NCBI GenBank assembly: GCA_900473805.1 | Contig: UCMS01000006.1 | Coordinates: 724,432 to 788,431, forward strand | Source of the DNA: Hyphomicrobiales bacterium | GTDB lineage: Bacteria; Pseudomonadota; Alphaproteobacteria; Rhizobiales; Rhizobiaceae | DNA length: 64,000 bases | Reading direction: 5' to 3' | Shown: piece by piece, positions 43,678 through 51,981 of the stretch | How the letters are laid out: each line of letters begins with the position of its first letter | Position numbering within the stretch: position 1 is the first letter of the stretch | Program-made: the position numbers and the translations under genes | Notes under the pieces: generated by a model | Told to the model about the DNA's origin: nothing | What the model saw: the letters and a program-made list of their open reading frames with translations, nothing else | Database searches by the model: none

Positions 43678-44070
43678 TCAATCCTGCCGCCGCTCCTCCC
43701 CCGGCCGATCACGCTCATACCGATGCTCCACCGGAAACGCGGGAAGCCAGCTCTCCCGCCGGATGGTCCAGAGTTCGTATGTCGGTTGGAACACGTTGAT
43801 GTCGTCGAGGGCGCCGAGATGAAGCTCGAGTTCGTCCCCGCTGCGGTTGAAGACACGCGATCCGCATGTGGCACAGAAACAGCGGCCGTCATACATCTGA
43901 GGCTCACCGGAAACCCGGACCTGCGCTTTCGGATAGATCGCCGCGGCGAAAAACAGCGCGCCGTGATACTTGCGGCAATCGAGGCAATGACAGATGCCGA
44001 CGCGCTCAGGCATTCCCTCCGCTTCGAACCGCACCTTGCCGCAAGCGCAGCCTCCCGCAATGATTGCCAT
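43678..44070 (-). CDS. GFA-family zinc protein (glutathione-dependent formaldehyde-activating-like)
   Basis: A 130-residue protein. Zinc-binding Cys are arranged as in the GFA (Mss4-like) fold: GGCACGKVRF, ICHCLDCRKYHG and FCATCGSRVF. Members include a proposed S-hydroxymethylglutathione synthase and CENP-V-like proteins; many have no proven activity. It converges with the SH3 gene and lies downstream of transaldolase on the same strand, 105 bases away. Confidence 0.87.
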   Translation of the reverse strand: MAIIAGGCACGKVRFEAEGMPERVGICHCLDCRKYHGALFFAAAIYPKAQVRVSGEPQMYDGRCFCATCGSRVFNRSGDELELHLGALDDINVFQPTYELWTIRRESWLPAFPVEHRYERDRPGEERRQD

Positions 44071-44175
44071 ATCTGCTCTCCCTTCCGGTCCTCATCCATC
44101 GATCGACAATAAGAAATGGCCGCAGCTTTTGCCACGGCCATTCCCGAACTCGGTAGAAACTGTTCGGTTTCCCGA

Positions 44176-45132
44176 TCAGGCCGCCAGCGCCTTGGCGATC
44201 TGGCCGCGCAGCGTGCCGAGATCCTTGGCAAAGCCGCGGATACCCTCGGCCAGCTTTTCCGTCGCCATGGCGTCTTCATTCATCGCCCAACGGAAGGCCT
44301 TCTCATCGAGCGAGACATGCGGCTCGGCCTTGACGGTATCGGGCGAAAGCGCGCGGGCAAGCGTGCCTTCGGCAGCGTTCAACTCGTCAAGCAGCTGCGG
44401 GCTGATGGTCAGGCGGTCGCAACCAGCCAGCGCTTCGATTTCGCCGGCATTGCGGAAGGACGCGCCCATGACGATCGTGCCGATGCCATTGGCCTTGTAG
44501 TAGTTGTAGATCGAACGAACAGAGACAACGCCCGGATCGGTTTCCGAGGTGTAGTCCTCACCGGTCGACTTCTTGTACCAGTCGAGAATACGGCCGACGA
44601 AGGGCGAAATCAGGAAGACCTTCGCTTCGGCGCAAGCGATGGCCTGGGCCTTGGAGAAGAGCAGCGTCAGATTGCAGTCGATGCCTTCCTTCTGCAGCAC
44701 TTCGGCGGCGCGAATGCCCTCCCAGGTCGAGGCGAGCTTGATCAGGATCCGGTCCTTCTCGATGCCGCGTTCCTTGTAGCCAGCAACGATCTGGTGGGCC
44801 TTCTCGATCGAGGCCTTGGTATCGAAGGACAGGTCGGCATCGACTTCCGTCGAAACGCGACCCGGAACCAGTTCTGCAAGGGCAGCGCCGACTGAGATTG
44901 CCATGCGGTCGGCGATCGCACCGATTACGGCATCGTCCTGACCGCCCTTGGCCTTGCCCCAGGTGATCGCTTCCTGGAAGGCTTCCTGGAAAGCATCGGT
45001 GCCAAGTGCCTTCAAGACGATCGACGGATTGGTGGTGCAATCGACCGGCTTCAGGCGGCGGACGGCCTCGATGTCGCCGGTGTCGGCGACCACGGTCGTC
45101 ATGGAACGAAGCTGTTCGAGTTTCGAGGTCAT
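44176..45132 (-). CDS. tal: transaldolase
   Basis: A 318-residue TalB-type enzyme transferring dihydroxyacetone units in the non-oxidative pentose phosphate pathway. Schiff-base Lys lies in [31 protein letters not shown] and [25 protein letters not shown] are further hallmarks. ATG 45132 starts MTSKLEQL; the frame extends upstream without support. It is divergent from a SorC-family regulator 177 bases away. It would handle sugar phosphates derived from the xylose pathway encoded at 14.7-18.8 kb. Confidence 0.96.
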   Translation of the reverse strand: MTSKLEQLRSMTTVVADTGDIEAVRRLKPVDCTTNPSIVLKALGTDAFQEAFQEAITWGKAKGGQDDAVIGAIADRMAISVGAALAELVPGRVSTEVDADLSFDTKASIEKAHQIVAGYKERGIEKDRILIKLASTWEGIRAAEVLQKEGIDCNLTLLFSKAQAIACAEAKVFLISPFVGRILDWYKKSTGEDYTSETDPGVVSVRSIYNYYKANGIGTIVMGASFRNAGEIEALAGCDRLTISPQLLDELNAAEGTLARALSPDTVKAEPHVSLDEKAFRWAMNEDAMATEKLAEGIRGFAKDLGTLRGQIAKALAA

Positions 45133-45247
45133 CAGATCATCCTTCGGCTGCGCGAAAAGGGGTTGCGACCGCTGGCGCACCACCGGCCTTGTCGCCCGGA
45201 CTATCACCGTCTGATGATGGCGAAGTCAAGACATTTGTCCTTTGAAT

Positions 45248-45276
45248 TTGACAGAAGTACCAACCAAACCGATAGT
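45248..45276 (+). promoter_or_regulatory. sigma70-type promoter of the SorC regulator gene
   Basis: TTGACA (45248-45253), a 17-base spacer, and GATAGT (45271-45276) form a near-consensus promoter in the tal/sorC divergent region. Transcription would begin near 45283, downstream of the ATGs at 45214 and 45217. This supports a translation start at TTG 45310. Confidence 0.6.
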
Positions 45277-45309
45277 GCGGGTTGGAAGTTCCCGAAACTG
45301 AGAAGAAAC

Positions 45310-46287
45310 TTGGTAAAACTCCGACGCGACACCCATTCAAACCATTCGGACGCTGCCGCGCTCCGCATCCGCGCCGCCTGGCTCTATTACAACGAGGGCC
45401 TGACGCAGAAGGACGTAGCGGACCGGCTTGGCATCAGCCGGTCGACCGTAATCCGCATGCTGGAAGAAGCGCGCAAACGCGCCGAAGTGCAGATCTGGAT
45501 CAGCGACGGCGTTGCCGATTGCGTCGATCTCGCGCTTCGCCTGGAAAAAGCCTATGGCCTGGACGAAGCCGTCGTCGTGCCCTCACCGGATGCCCAAGAT
45601 GCTGCCGCAATTGCCAAGGCCGTGGGGCTGGCGCTCGGCCAATTTCTGACCGAAGTAATCACCAATGACATGACGATCGGCGTCGGCTGGGGCCGCACCA
45701 TGACTGCCTCGCTCGCCGGTTTTCGGCCGCCGAACCGCGAAAACTGCAAGGTCGTTTCCCTGCTCGGCGGAATCGTCGCCGTGCGCCAGACCAATCCGAT
45801 CGACTATACTTGGCGGCTGGCAAGCCAGCTCGGCGCCGAATGCTACATGTTTCTCGCCCCGCTTCTCGTCGACAGTGTCGCGACAAAACGCGCGCTGATC
45901 GAAGACTGCGGGCTGAAGGCGATCTACGACCTCGCCGAGAACCTTGATCTCGCCATCGTCTCCTGCGGCGATATCGGCCCGCATTCAACCTCGCTCTCGG
46001 AAGGCTTCATCAGCCACCAGACGCTGACGGAACTGGTCGATGCTGGCTGCGTCTGCGACACCATGTTCAACTTCCTCGACGAAGACGGCCGCTCGGTCGC
46101 CCACCCGATCAACGAGCGGGTAATGTCGGTCGATCTGGACACGCTGAAGAAGGCCAAACACATTGTTCTGTCCTCGGGCGGCGCGCATCGTGCCAAGGCG
46201 ATCCGCGCGACGATCCGGCGGATTGGGTGTAATACGCTGATCACTGATGAAGCGGCAGCGCGGAAACTGCTGGCGCTGGCGGGCTAG
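45310..46287 (+). CDS. SorC/DeoR-type sugar-binding transcriptional regulator
   Basis: A regulator of about 325 residues. The helix-turn-helix is RAAWLYYNEGLTQKDVADRLGISRSTVIRMLEEARKRAEV, followed by a sugar-binding domain of the phosphosugar-isomerase-like SorC type (TIGVGWGRTMTASLAGF, VVSLLGGIVA, SVDLDTLKKAKHIVLSSGGAHRAKAI). The frame is open to 45163, but a good promoter at 45248-45276 lies inside that extension, so TTG 45310 (GAGAAG upstream) is chosen. It likely controls tal or a nearby carbohydrate gene. Its last four bases overlap the end of the convergent toxin gene. Confidence 0.88.
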   Translation: MVKLRRDTHSNHSDAAALRIRAAWLYYNEGLTQKDVADRLGISRSTVIRMLEEARKRAEVQIWISDGVADCVDLALRLEKAYGLDEAVVVPSPDAQDAAAIAKAVGLALGQFLTEVITNDMTIGVGWGRTMTASLAGFRPPNRENCKVVSLLGGIVAVRQTNPIDYTWRLASQLGAECYMFLAPLLVDSVATKRALIEDCGLKAIYDLAENLDLAIVSCGDIGPHSTSLSEGFISHQTLTELVDAGCVCDTMFNFLDEDGRSVAHPINERVMSVDLDTLKKAKHIVLSSGGAHRAKAIRATIRRIGCNTLITDEAAARKLLALAG

Positions 46288-46571
46288 AGCTGCTCGGGCC
46301 AGGCGCGCGCGCCATACTGCACGAAGAGCACTTCGACGTGATCATCCCGTACCCGGTAAGCGACGATATATCCGAGATCAGCGAGAACGAGTTCGCGCGT
46401 CCCTTCAATTTCGCCGCGGCGTCCCAGAAAAGCATTCTGCGTCAGAAGCCGCAGCGTCCGCCCATGGATTGATCGCACGATCCGCGCGGCAGCAGCCGGG
46501 TTTCGTTCAACGAGGTAATCACCGATGGCCGCGAGTTCCTGTAGATAACGCCGCGTCCAGACGATACGCAT
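46284..46571 (-). CDS. RelE/ParE-superfamily toxin
   Basis: A 95-residue protein with the ParE/RelE fold sequence (IVWTRRYLQELAAIGDYLVERNPAAAARIVRSI ... REGEI-like turn, YIVAYRVRDDHVEVLFVQYGARAWP). It follows the antitoxin gene by four bases, the normal antitoxin-first order. ParE members poison DNA gyrase and RelE members cleave mRNA. The pattern of AYRV followed by VLFVQYGARAWP fits either subgroup, so the target is uncertain. Confidence 0.9.
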   Translation of the reverse strand: MRIVWTRRYLQELAAIGDYLVERNPAAAARIVRSIHGRTLRLLTQNAFLGRRGEIEGTRELVLADLGYIVAYRVRDDHVEVLFVQYGARAWPEQL

Positions 46572-46575
46572 AGCT

Positions 46576-46812
46576 TCAAGGAGCGCCGTATCTGTTCAAC
46601 ACGGCCTCGATTTCGGCATCATCAGCGAAATCACCGCGATCGGCCTCGGCCAGCCCTTCCAGCACACCCGCCACCCATTGCTCTTGCCAGGCGAGCGAGC
46701 GTCCCTGGGCAAGGGCATCCTCCACGATCTGATCGCGGGACAGATTACTCCGCTCGACCAGACTGTCGATCCGCCGGCTGATGTCGTCAGGGAGTTGAAC
46801 CGTGTTGCGCAT
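46576..46812 (-). CDS. ribbon-helix-helix antitoxin
   Basis: A 78-residue protein. The N-terminal RHH DNA-binding motif reads MRNTVQLPDDISRRIDSLVERSNLSRDQIVEDAL; an acidic C-terminus (AEADRGDFADDAEIEAVL) would bind the toxin. It neutralises the downstream ParE/RelE-type toxin and probably represses their common promoter. This forms a complete type II toxin-antitoxin pair set among housekeeping genes. Confidence 0.9.
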   Translation of the reverse strand: MRNTVQLPDDISRRIDSLVERSNLSRDQIVEDALAQGRSLAWQEQWVAGVLEGLAEADRGDFADDAEIEAVLNRYGAP

Positions 46813-46856
46813 GCGCCATCATCTCACAGCTCGGCCATTTCCGGAAGCGCCCCCCC

Positions 46857-47741
46857 TCACGCCTTCCCCGCTTCCCAGCCCAGCATGGCCCGCTTGCGCG
46901 TCAGCCCCCAGTGATAGCCCGTCAGCGCCCCGCTCTTGCCGAGCGCCCGGTGGCAGGGCACCACGAACGAGATCGGGTTGCGGCCGACGGCTGCTCCCAC
47001 GGCGCGGCTGGCGGTGGGCTGGCCGATCTTGCAGGCAATATCGGAATAGGTCACGGCGCGTCCGAGCGGGATGGCGAGTAGGCTCTCCCAGACTCGGATC
47101 TGGAAATCCGAGCCGATCAGCACGACCCGCAGTGGCTCGTTCGCCAACCAGCGCTCGGGATGAAAGACACGCGCCGCGTAGGGCGCGGTGGCCTCGATAT
47201 CCTCGATGTAATGGGCGTTCGGCCAACGCTGCGCCATGTCCTCGAAACACGCGACCTCCCCACCCGGATCGGCAAAGGCGAGACCCGCCAGTCCGCGGTC
47301 GGTGATCATGACCAGCGCCAGACCGAAAGGTGACGGGTGATAGCCGTAGCGGATGGTCAGCCCCGCCCCGCGTGCCTTCCATTCCCCCGGGCTCATCGCT
47401 TCATGGGTCACGAAGAGGTCATGCAGGCGCCCCGGCCCGGACAGTCCGAGCTCAAGCGACGTCTCCAGGAGCGGCAACTCCTCCCGCCCGAGCAACCGCT
47501 TGGCGTGATCGAGCGTGACCGCCTGCAGAAAAGCTTTCGGTGAAAGCCCTGCCCACCGGGTGAAGGTCTTTTGCAACTGGGTCGGCGACTGGCCGAGCCG
47601 CTCCGCGATCAGCGCCAGCGAGGGCTGGCTTTGATAATCGAGCGTCAGCATCTCGATCACCTGCCGCACGGTCTCGTAGTCAGAGCCGTCGGGTGTGATG
47701 TCGGTAGTGTGGGAAAGATCGATCTGTTGGGCGAGTGTCAT
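46857..47741 (-). CDS. Ada-like AraC domain plus O6-methylguanine-DNA methyltransferase
   Basis: A 294-residue fusion. Residues 20-115 form an AraC-type helix-turn-helix region (LALIAERLGQSPTQLQKTFTRWAGLSPKAFLQAV). Residues 125-290 form the alkyltransferase, with FQIRVWESLLAIPLGRAVTYSDIA and the methyl-acceptor Cys in ISFVVPCHRALGKSG. The N-terminal Ada metal domain that takes methyl groups from phosphotriesters is missing. The protein can therefore repair O6-methylguanine but may not be switched on by methylation as E. coli Ada is. GAGGA lies seven bases before the ATG. Confidence 0.92.
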   Translation of the reverse strand: MTLAQQIDLSHTTDITPDGSDYETVRQVIEMLTLDYQSQPSLALIAERLGQSPTQLQKTFTRWAGLSPKAFLQAVTLDHAKRLLGREELPLLETSLELGLSGPGRLHDLFVTHEAMSPGEWKARGAGLTIRYGYHPSPFGLALVMITDRGLAGLAFADPGGEVACFEDMAQRWPNAHYIEDIEATAPYAARVFHPERWLANEPLRVVLIGSDFQIRVWESLLAIPLGRAVTYSDIACKIGQPTASRAVGAAVGRNPISFVVPCHRALGKSGALTGYHWGLTRKRAMLGWEAGKA

Positions 47742-47821
47742 GGCGAAATCCTCATCTGATCAGGACTTCACCACGACCAGACGGTCGATACCACCCGATT
47801 CCTGCAAAGATCGGCGGCAAG

Positions 47822-48316
47822 TCAGATCCGTTGCTTGGCGGTGGCAAGAGCTCCCTTGAACGCTTTGGAAAAGCTCTCGCGGTCGTCAGGGTTGAGAAAG
47901 GAGCCGATATCCGTCACCCGGCCCTCGCCCGCAACACGCATGGCGGTGATGCCGAATTCCTCGTGCCGATGCACGAAGAACCGCGCCCACAAGGTTTTGA
48001 ACCGGTGCTCGGTCATCCGCCCTGCCGGCGTGAACTTGCGGATCGACAGGTTCGTGCGCGACACGGTGACTTCCTCGCGCGCGCGCGCCGCCCGGTAATT
48101 TAGCCAGAAAGCACCGTAGAGCAGCAGGAAATCGAGACCGAAAAACAGGCCGATCGGCCAGGCGCCCGTCGCCATGAAGAAAGCGGCATGCACGGCACAG
48201 ACCGCGCCGGTGATCGCGAACAGCACGCGGTAACCCTTGCGGCCGAGCGACCGATAAGGTGTCAGTTCCGCTGCGAAAATCGGCTGGTCCGCAGCCTGCT
48301 CGACATTGCCTTCCAT
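47822..48316 (-). CDS. DUF2244-family membrane protein
   Basis: A 164-residue protein with two transmembrane helices (VLFAITGAVCAVHAAFFMATGAWPIGLFFGLDFLLLYGAFWLNY) and a basic cytoplasmic C-terminal part (EEVTVSRTNLSIRKFTPAGRMTEHRFKTLWARFFVH). This matches the alphaproteobacterial DUF2244 family, which is of unknown function and frequently lies beside nth, as it does here (divergent, start codons 26 bases apart). Confidence 0.82.
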   Translation of the reverse strand: MEGNVEQAADQPIFAAELTPYRSLGRKGYRVLFAITGAVCAVHAAFFMATGAWPIGLFFGLDFLLLYGAFWLNYRAARAREEVTVSRTNLSIRKFTPAGRMTEHRFKTLWARFFVHRHEEFGITAMRVAGEGRVTDIGSFLNPDDRESFSKAFKGALATAKQRI

Positions 48317-48341
48317 GATCGCACCCGACTATAGATTTTGC

Positions 48342-49124
48342 ATGACCGATCCGAAGCCGAAATCCAGCACCCAAACTTTGAAAAAGTCAAATCCGACGTC
48401 CCGTCGCAAGCCGGCGACACGCCGTCGCACGGCCTATTCCAGGGCCGAACTGGAAGAGATCTTCCGCCGCTTCTCGATCCAGAGGCCGGAGCCCAAGGGC
48501 GAGCTGGAACACATCAATCCGTTCACGCTGGTCGTTGCCGTGGCGCTCTCCGCCCAGGCGACCGATGCGGGGGTAAATAAGGCCACGCGTGCCCTCTTCA
48601 AGGTGGCCGATACGCCGGAAAAGATGCTGGCGCTCGGCGAAGAGAAAGTCCGCGATTACATTAAGACGATCGGGCTTTACCGCAACAAGGCGAAAAACGT
48701 TATCGCGCTCAGCCAGAAGCTCGTCGACGACTTCGGAAGCGTTGTCCCCCGGACCCGCGAGGAACTGGTGACGCTGCCAGGCGTCGGCCGCAAGACCGCC
48801 AACGTCGTGATGTCCATGGCCTTCGGCATCCCCACAATGGCCGTCGACACGCATATCCTCAGGATCGGCAACCGCATCAAGCTCGCCCCCGGCAAGACGC
48901 CGGATGAGATCGAGGATATCCTGATGCGGATCATCCCCGAACAGTATCTCTTCCACGCCCATCACTGGCTGATCTTGCACGGACGCTACTGTTGCAAGGC
49001 ACGCAAGCCCGAATGCGAACGCTGCGTCATCGCAGACATCTGCAAGTCGCCGGAAAAGACCTGCGATGTCCCAGCCCCGCTCGTCGAACTGCCACCACAG
49101 ATCGTCAACGCGAGTGAGGAATGA
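48342..49124 (+). CDS. nth: endonuclease III
   Basis: A 260-residue HhH-GPD DNA glycosylase/AP lyase that removes oxidised pyrimidines. The helix-hairpin-helix LPGVGRKTANVVMSMAFG has the catalytic Lys, and the catalytic Asp lies in MAVDTHILRIGNR. The [4Fe-4S] cluster Cys follow C-x6-C-x2-C-x5-C in CKARKPECERCVIADIC. A basic N-terminal extension of about 45 residues precedes the core, common in alphaproteobacteria. ATG 48342 is preferred over an upstream in-frame codon at 48306. The last 20 bases overlap the convergent TetR gene. Confidence 0.95.
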   Translation: MTDPKPKSSTQTLKKSNPTSRRKPATRRRTAYSRAELEEIFRRFSIQRPEPKGELEHINPFTLVVAVALSAQATDAGVNKATRALFKVADTPEKMLALGEEKVRDYIKTIGLYRNKAKNVIALSQKLVDDFGSVVPRTREELVTLPGVGRKTANVVMSMAFGIPTMAVDTHILRIGNRIKLAPGKTPDEIEDILMRIIPEQYLFHAHHWLILHGRYCCKARKPECERCVIADICKSPEKTCDVPAPLVELPPQIVNASEE

Positions 49125-49692
49125 GCCCGTCAATCAGGCGAGCAATCGCAGCTTGATAGAGAGCCGGATCGCCGCCACGCGCGATTTCGAGAACCGCACG
49201 GTCGAAGGCGGACGACAGCAGGTTTGTCAGCGCGCGGACCCCATCCGCTGATACCGCCGCTCCGAGACAGTCTGAAACACCCTCACGCAGCCGATCCTCT
49301 GCATTGTCCCGGTCGATCTCGGCCGTCCGTTCGACACCCAGCACCGCCGGCGCTTCCAGCAGCATAAGGCGCGCACGGCCCTCCACCGCCATCGCCGCGA
49401 AATAGGCCGAAGCCCCCGACATCAGCGCCTCTCTCGGCGTTGCAACCGGTGCAGCGCCGCGATCGATGTCGGATGCGACCGCCATCGCTTCCTGTTCGAT
49501 CACCGCTCGGAACAGGGCCTTCTTGTCCTCGAAATGATGATAGAGCGCACCGCGCGTCACACCCGCTGCGGCCACGATGTCCGGCGTAGCCGTGTCGGCA
49601 TAGCCCTTTTCGATGAAGAGCCGTCTTGCCGCGGAAATCAGCGCCAGACGCGTCGCCTCGGTTCCTTCCCTGCTATTACGCGCCACCGCCAC
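49105..49692 (-). CDS. TetR-family repressor
   Basis: A 195-residue regulator: [50 protein letters not shown] is the helix-turn-helix region. The C-terminal ligand domain is helical. It is divergent from a VOC-family protein gene across 80 bases that hold two operator-like repeats, so it most likely represses that gene and itself. Its 3' end overlaps nth by 20 bases on the opposite strand. Confidence 0.9.
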   Translation of the reverse strand: MAVARNSREGTEATRLALISAARRLFIEKGYADTATPDIVAAAGVTRGALYHHFEDKKALFRAVIEQEAMAVASDIDRGAAPVATPREALMSGASAYFAAMAVEGRARLMLLEAPAVLGVERTAEIDRDNAEDRLREGVSDCLGAAVSADGVRALTNLLSSAFDRAVLEIARGGDPALYQAAIARLIDGLIPHSR

Positions 49693-49698
49693 CCCTTT

Positions 49699-49749
49699 AC
49701 ATACAAACAGAATGTATGTTAATTGCGAATATACATGCAGACTGTATGT
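49699..49749. promoter_or_regulatory. two tandem TetR operators in the tetR/VOC divergent region
   Basis: Site 1 is ACATAC-N9-GTATGT (49699-49719). Site 2 is ACATGC-N5-GTATGT (49733-49749). Both right halves share the pattern CAGA(A/C)TGTATGTTAA, a 15-base direct repeat offset by 30 bases, close to three helical turns. Two sites between the TetR gene and its divergent target suggest joint control of both genes; binding is inferred. Confidence 0.7.
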
Positions 49750-49772
49750 TAAATCATTGCGGAGGGAAAGAG

Positions 49773-50198
49773 ATGAGAGCCACGAGCTACTATCCCGTCA
49801 TCATGACCGACAATGTCGAAGCGACGACCGCCTTCTATCGCCGCCATTTCCAATTCGAGCCGCTCTTCACCGCCGACTGGTATGTCCACCTGCAGTCGAC
49901 CGAAGACGAAAAGGTGACGCTCGCGATCCTCGACGGGAGCCATGCCACGATCCCGGCAAGCCATCGCGGAAAGGCCTCCGGCCTGCTCCTGAACTTCGAG
50001 GTGGAGGATGTGGACGCTGTCTATGACAGACTGAAACAGGCCGGCCTGCCGATGCTGCTCGACATCAGGGACGAAGACTTCGGCCAGCGGCATTTCATCA
50101 CCGCTGATCCGAACGGCGTTCTGATCGACGTGATCAAACCGATCCCGCCGAGCGCCGAATTTGCCGCGCAATACGAGGCGTCAGCCTTGCCGCAATGA
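49773..50198 (+). CDS. VOC-superfamily (glyoxalase/bleomycin-resistance-like) protein
   Basis: A 141-residue protein with paired beta-alpha-beta-beta-beta modules ([28 protein letters not shown] ... [54 protein letters not shown]). GGAGGGAAAG precedes ATG 49773 closely. Members bind or degrade small electrophiles or antibiotics; no substrate can be named. Adjacent TetR control suggests induction by its ligand. Its end overlaps the convergent EI24-domain gene by 18 bases. Confidence 0.88.
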   Translation: MRATSYYPVIMTDNVEATTAFYRRHFQFEPLFTADWYVHLQSTEDEKVTLAILDGSHATIPASHRGKASGLLLNFEVEDVDAVYDRLKQAGLPMLLDIRDEDFGQRHFITADPNGVLIDVIKPIPPSAEFAAQYEASALPQ

Positions 50199-50903
50199 GG
50201 TCGCCGGATCCCTCGCCGTGAGCGCCTTGTGCAGATGCACCATCAGGCCCGCGGCAAAGAGCGGTGTCAGCAGGTTGACGATCGGCACGGCGAGGAAGAG
50301 CGCAATCACCAGGCCGGCCATAAACACCGTGCCGGAATGGCGCGAACGCAGGAGCTTCGCCTCTTCGGCACTGCGGAAACGCATGGCAGCGAACTCGAAG
50401 AATTCGCGACCCAAAAGGTAACCGTTCACCAGGAAGAAGGCGATGATGTTGATGCCGGGGATGAACAGGAGCATCAGCGCGATCAGGTTTCCGATGATCA
50501 CGACGCCGAAGAACTTGATCGAGGCGACGATTGCCTCCCCCATCGGCATGGCCTTGCCGGGCGGATCGTTCGGATAGTCCCGCTTCTCAACCACCTCAGC
50601 CACATCATCGAGGAAGAGGCCGGCGATGATCGCGGTGACCGGCGACAAGAGCAGTGCCAGCCCGAGCGCGAGCCCGATGCTGGCCAGGATCCCGAAGATC
50701 AAGGTGAGCCATCCCGCCCAATCCGGCAGTTCCGGCATGAAGCCCTGGATGAAGGGCATCACGAAGGCGATGAAACTCTCGCGCAGCCCGAACCAGAGCC
50801 CGATCAGAACGAGGAGTGTGAGACCGATCGTCTTCCAGAAGACATTGCGCGTTTCCGGGGCAAACAGGTTGCGCAGGGAGAGCGCGGCGGCGTCGAAAAT
50901 CAT
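50181..50903 (-). CDS. EI24/CysZ-family membrane protein
   Basis: A 240-residue integral membrane protein with about five or six hydrophobic segments and the EI24 (CysZ) layout: an N-terminal [28 protein letters not shown], central [21 protein letters not shown], and a C-terminal [19 protein letters not shown] motif. CysZ proteins import sulfate in enterobacteria, but alphaproteobacterial members are unassigned. ATG 50903 has GGAG upstream; a longer frame to 51113 overlaps the hydrolase gene and is rejected. Confidence 0.88.
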   Translation of the reverse strand: MIFDAAALSLRNLFAPETRNVFWKTIGLTLLVLIGLWFGLRESFIAFVMPFIQGFMPELPDWAGWLTLIFGILASIGLALGLALLLSPVTAIIAGLFLDDVAEVVEKRDYPNDPPGKAMPMGEAIVASIKFFGVVIIGNLIALMLLFIPGINIIAFFLVNGYLLGREFFEFAAMRFRSAEEAKLLRSRHSGTVFMAGLVIALFLAVPIVNLLTPLFAAGLMVHLHKALTARDPATSLRQG

Positions 50904-50979
50904 CGGAGTCTCCTTCGAACATCGCACAGGATGTAGGAGCGATCCCGGCCGACTGCAATCACGACCGCTCGGCCCGGGT

Positions 50980-51768
50980 TTATCCGAGGCGGTAAAGCGC
51001 CGGACGCCGATCGGCAAAATAGGGGTTCTGCGCCTTTGCATCGGCATAGGCACTCGTATCCACCTCCGCCACCAGCAGTGTCTCTCGCATGCCGGCCCGC
51101 GCCAATTCATCACCGTCCGGCGCCAGGATCACGGAGCGTCCACCGTAGGAAAGGTCGTTCTCCGCACCGCAGAGATCCGCATAGGCGAGGAAGACGCCGT
51201 TCTCGAGCGCTCGTGCCGGTACCACCGTATCGGCGATCCTCCGGCTGATATTGCCCTGCGGCAGGGCTGTCGGCACGATGACCAGTTCGGCGCCCGCGAG
51301 CGCCAGCGTGCGCACGTTTTCCGGAAACTCGACATCATAGCAGATCAGCATGCCGGCTTTGATGCCGCCGATCTCGAAGACATGGGGCGGCTCGTCGCCG
51401 GGCGCGAAAGCCGCTCGTTCCGCGTCGCCGTAAAGATGGCTCTTGCGATAGAATTCCTTGCTGCCGTCTGGTCGCACGAGCACCGCGGAGTTGAACACCC
51501 GATTGCCGTCCCGTTCAGGGAACCCGGCGCAGATGGCAAGACCACAATCGGCGGCGATCTCGGTGAGCGCACCGATGATCGATCCGTCCCGTGCCTCGGC
51601 CAGTTCCTCGAAGGCTGCGCCTTGGGCATAGCCGCTGGTGCACAGTTCCGGTGTCACGAGCAACTCTGCCCCCATTTCGGCTGCGGCCATCGCGGCCTGG
51701 GCGATCTTGCCGATATTGCCCGGCACGTCACCGGAAAGAGGCTGCATTTGGTAGAGAGAGATCAACAT
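50980..51768 (-). CDS. carbon-nitrogen hydrolase (nitrilase superfamily)
   Basis: A 262-residue nitrilase-fold amidohydrolase. The Glu-Lys-Cys triad is visible: Glu in GAELLVTPELCTSGY, Lys in EFYRKSHLYG, and Cys in MLICYDVEFPEN. The EFPE motif after the Cys and the overall length fit the aliphatic amidase/omega-amidase/putative amidohydrolase branch. It hydrolyses a small amide; substrate unknown. It lies 76 bases upstream of the EI24 gene on the same strand, possibly in one transcript. Confidence 0.9.
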   Translation of the reverse strand: MLISLYQMQPLSGDVPGNIGKIAQAAMAAAEMGAELLVTPELCTSGYAQGAAFEELAEARDGSIIGALTEIAADCGLAICAGFPERDGNRVFNSAVLVRPDGSKEFYRKSHLYGDAERAAFAPGDEPPHVFEIGGIKAGMLICYDVEFPENVRTLALAGAELVIVPTALPQGNISRRIADTVVPARALENGVFLAYADLCGAENDLSYGGRSVILAPDGDELARAGMRETLLVAEVDTSAYADAKAQNPYFADRRPALYRLG

Positions 51769-51981
51769 GCTGACACCTGTCGGACGGAGGGCTTGCGCGA
51801 GAGTTGAACCACTTGGATAGCCGAGACAAGCGGCAACTCCAAGGCACGTCCGACGGTGTTGTGAACTGGATCAAATTCGGTCCGCCGCCGGTGGATCAAA
51901 TATCGCTGAGAGCCGTTATCTCGCCAGCGTTGCCAGCTTCGGCCGAAAATCGGCCACGCGGCGACAAGGGGGCGAATAATC

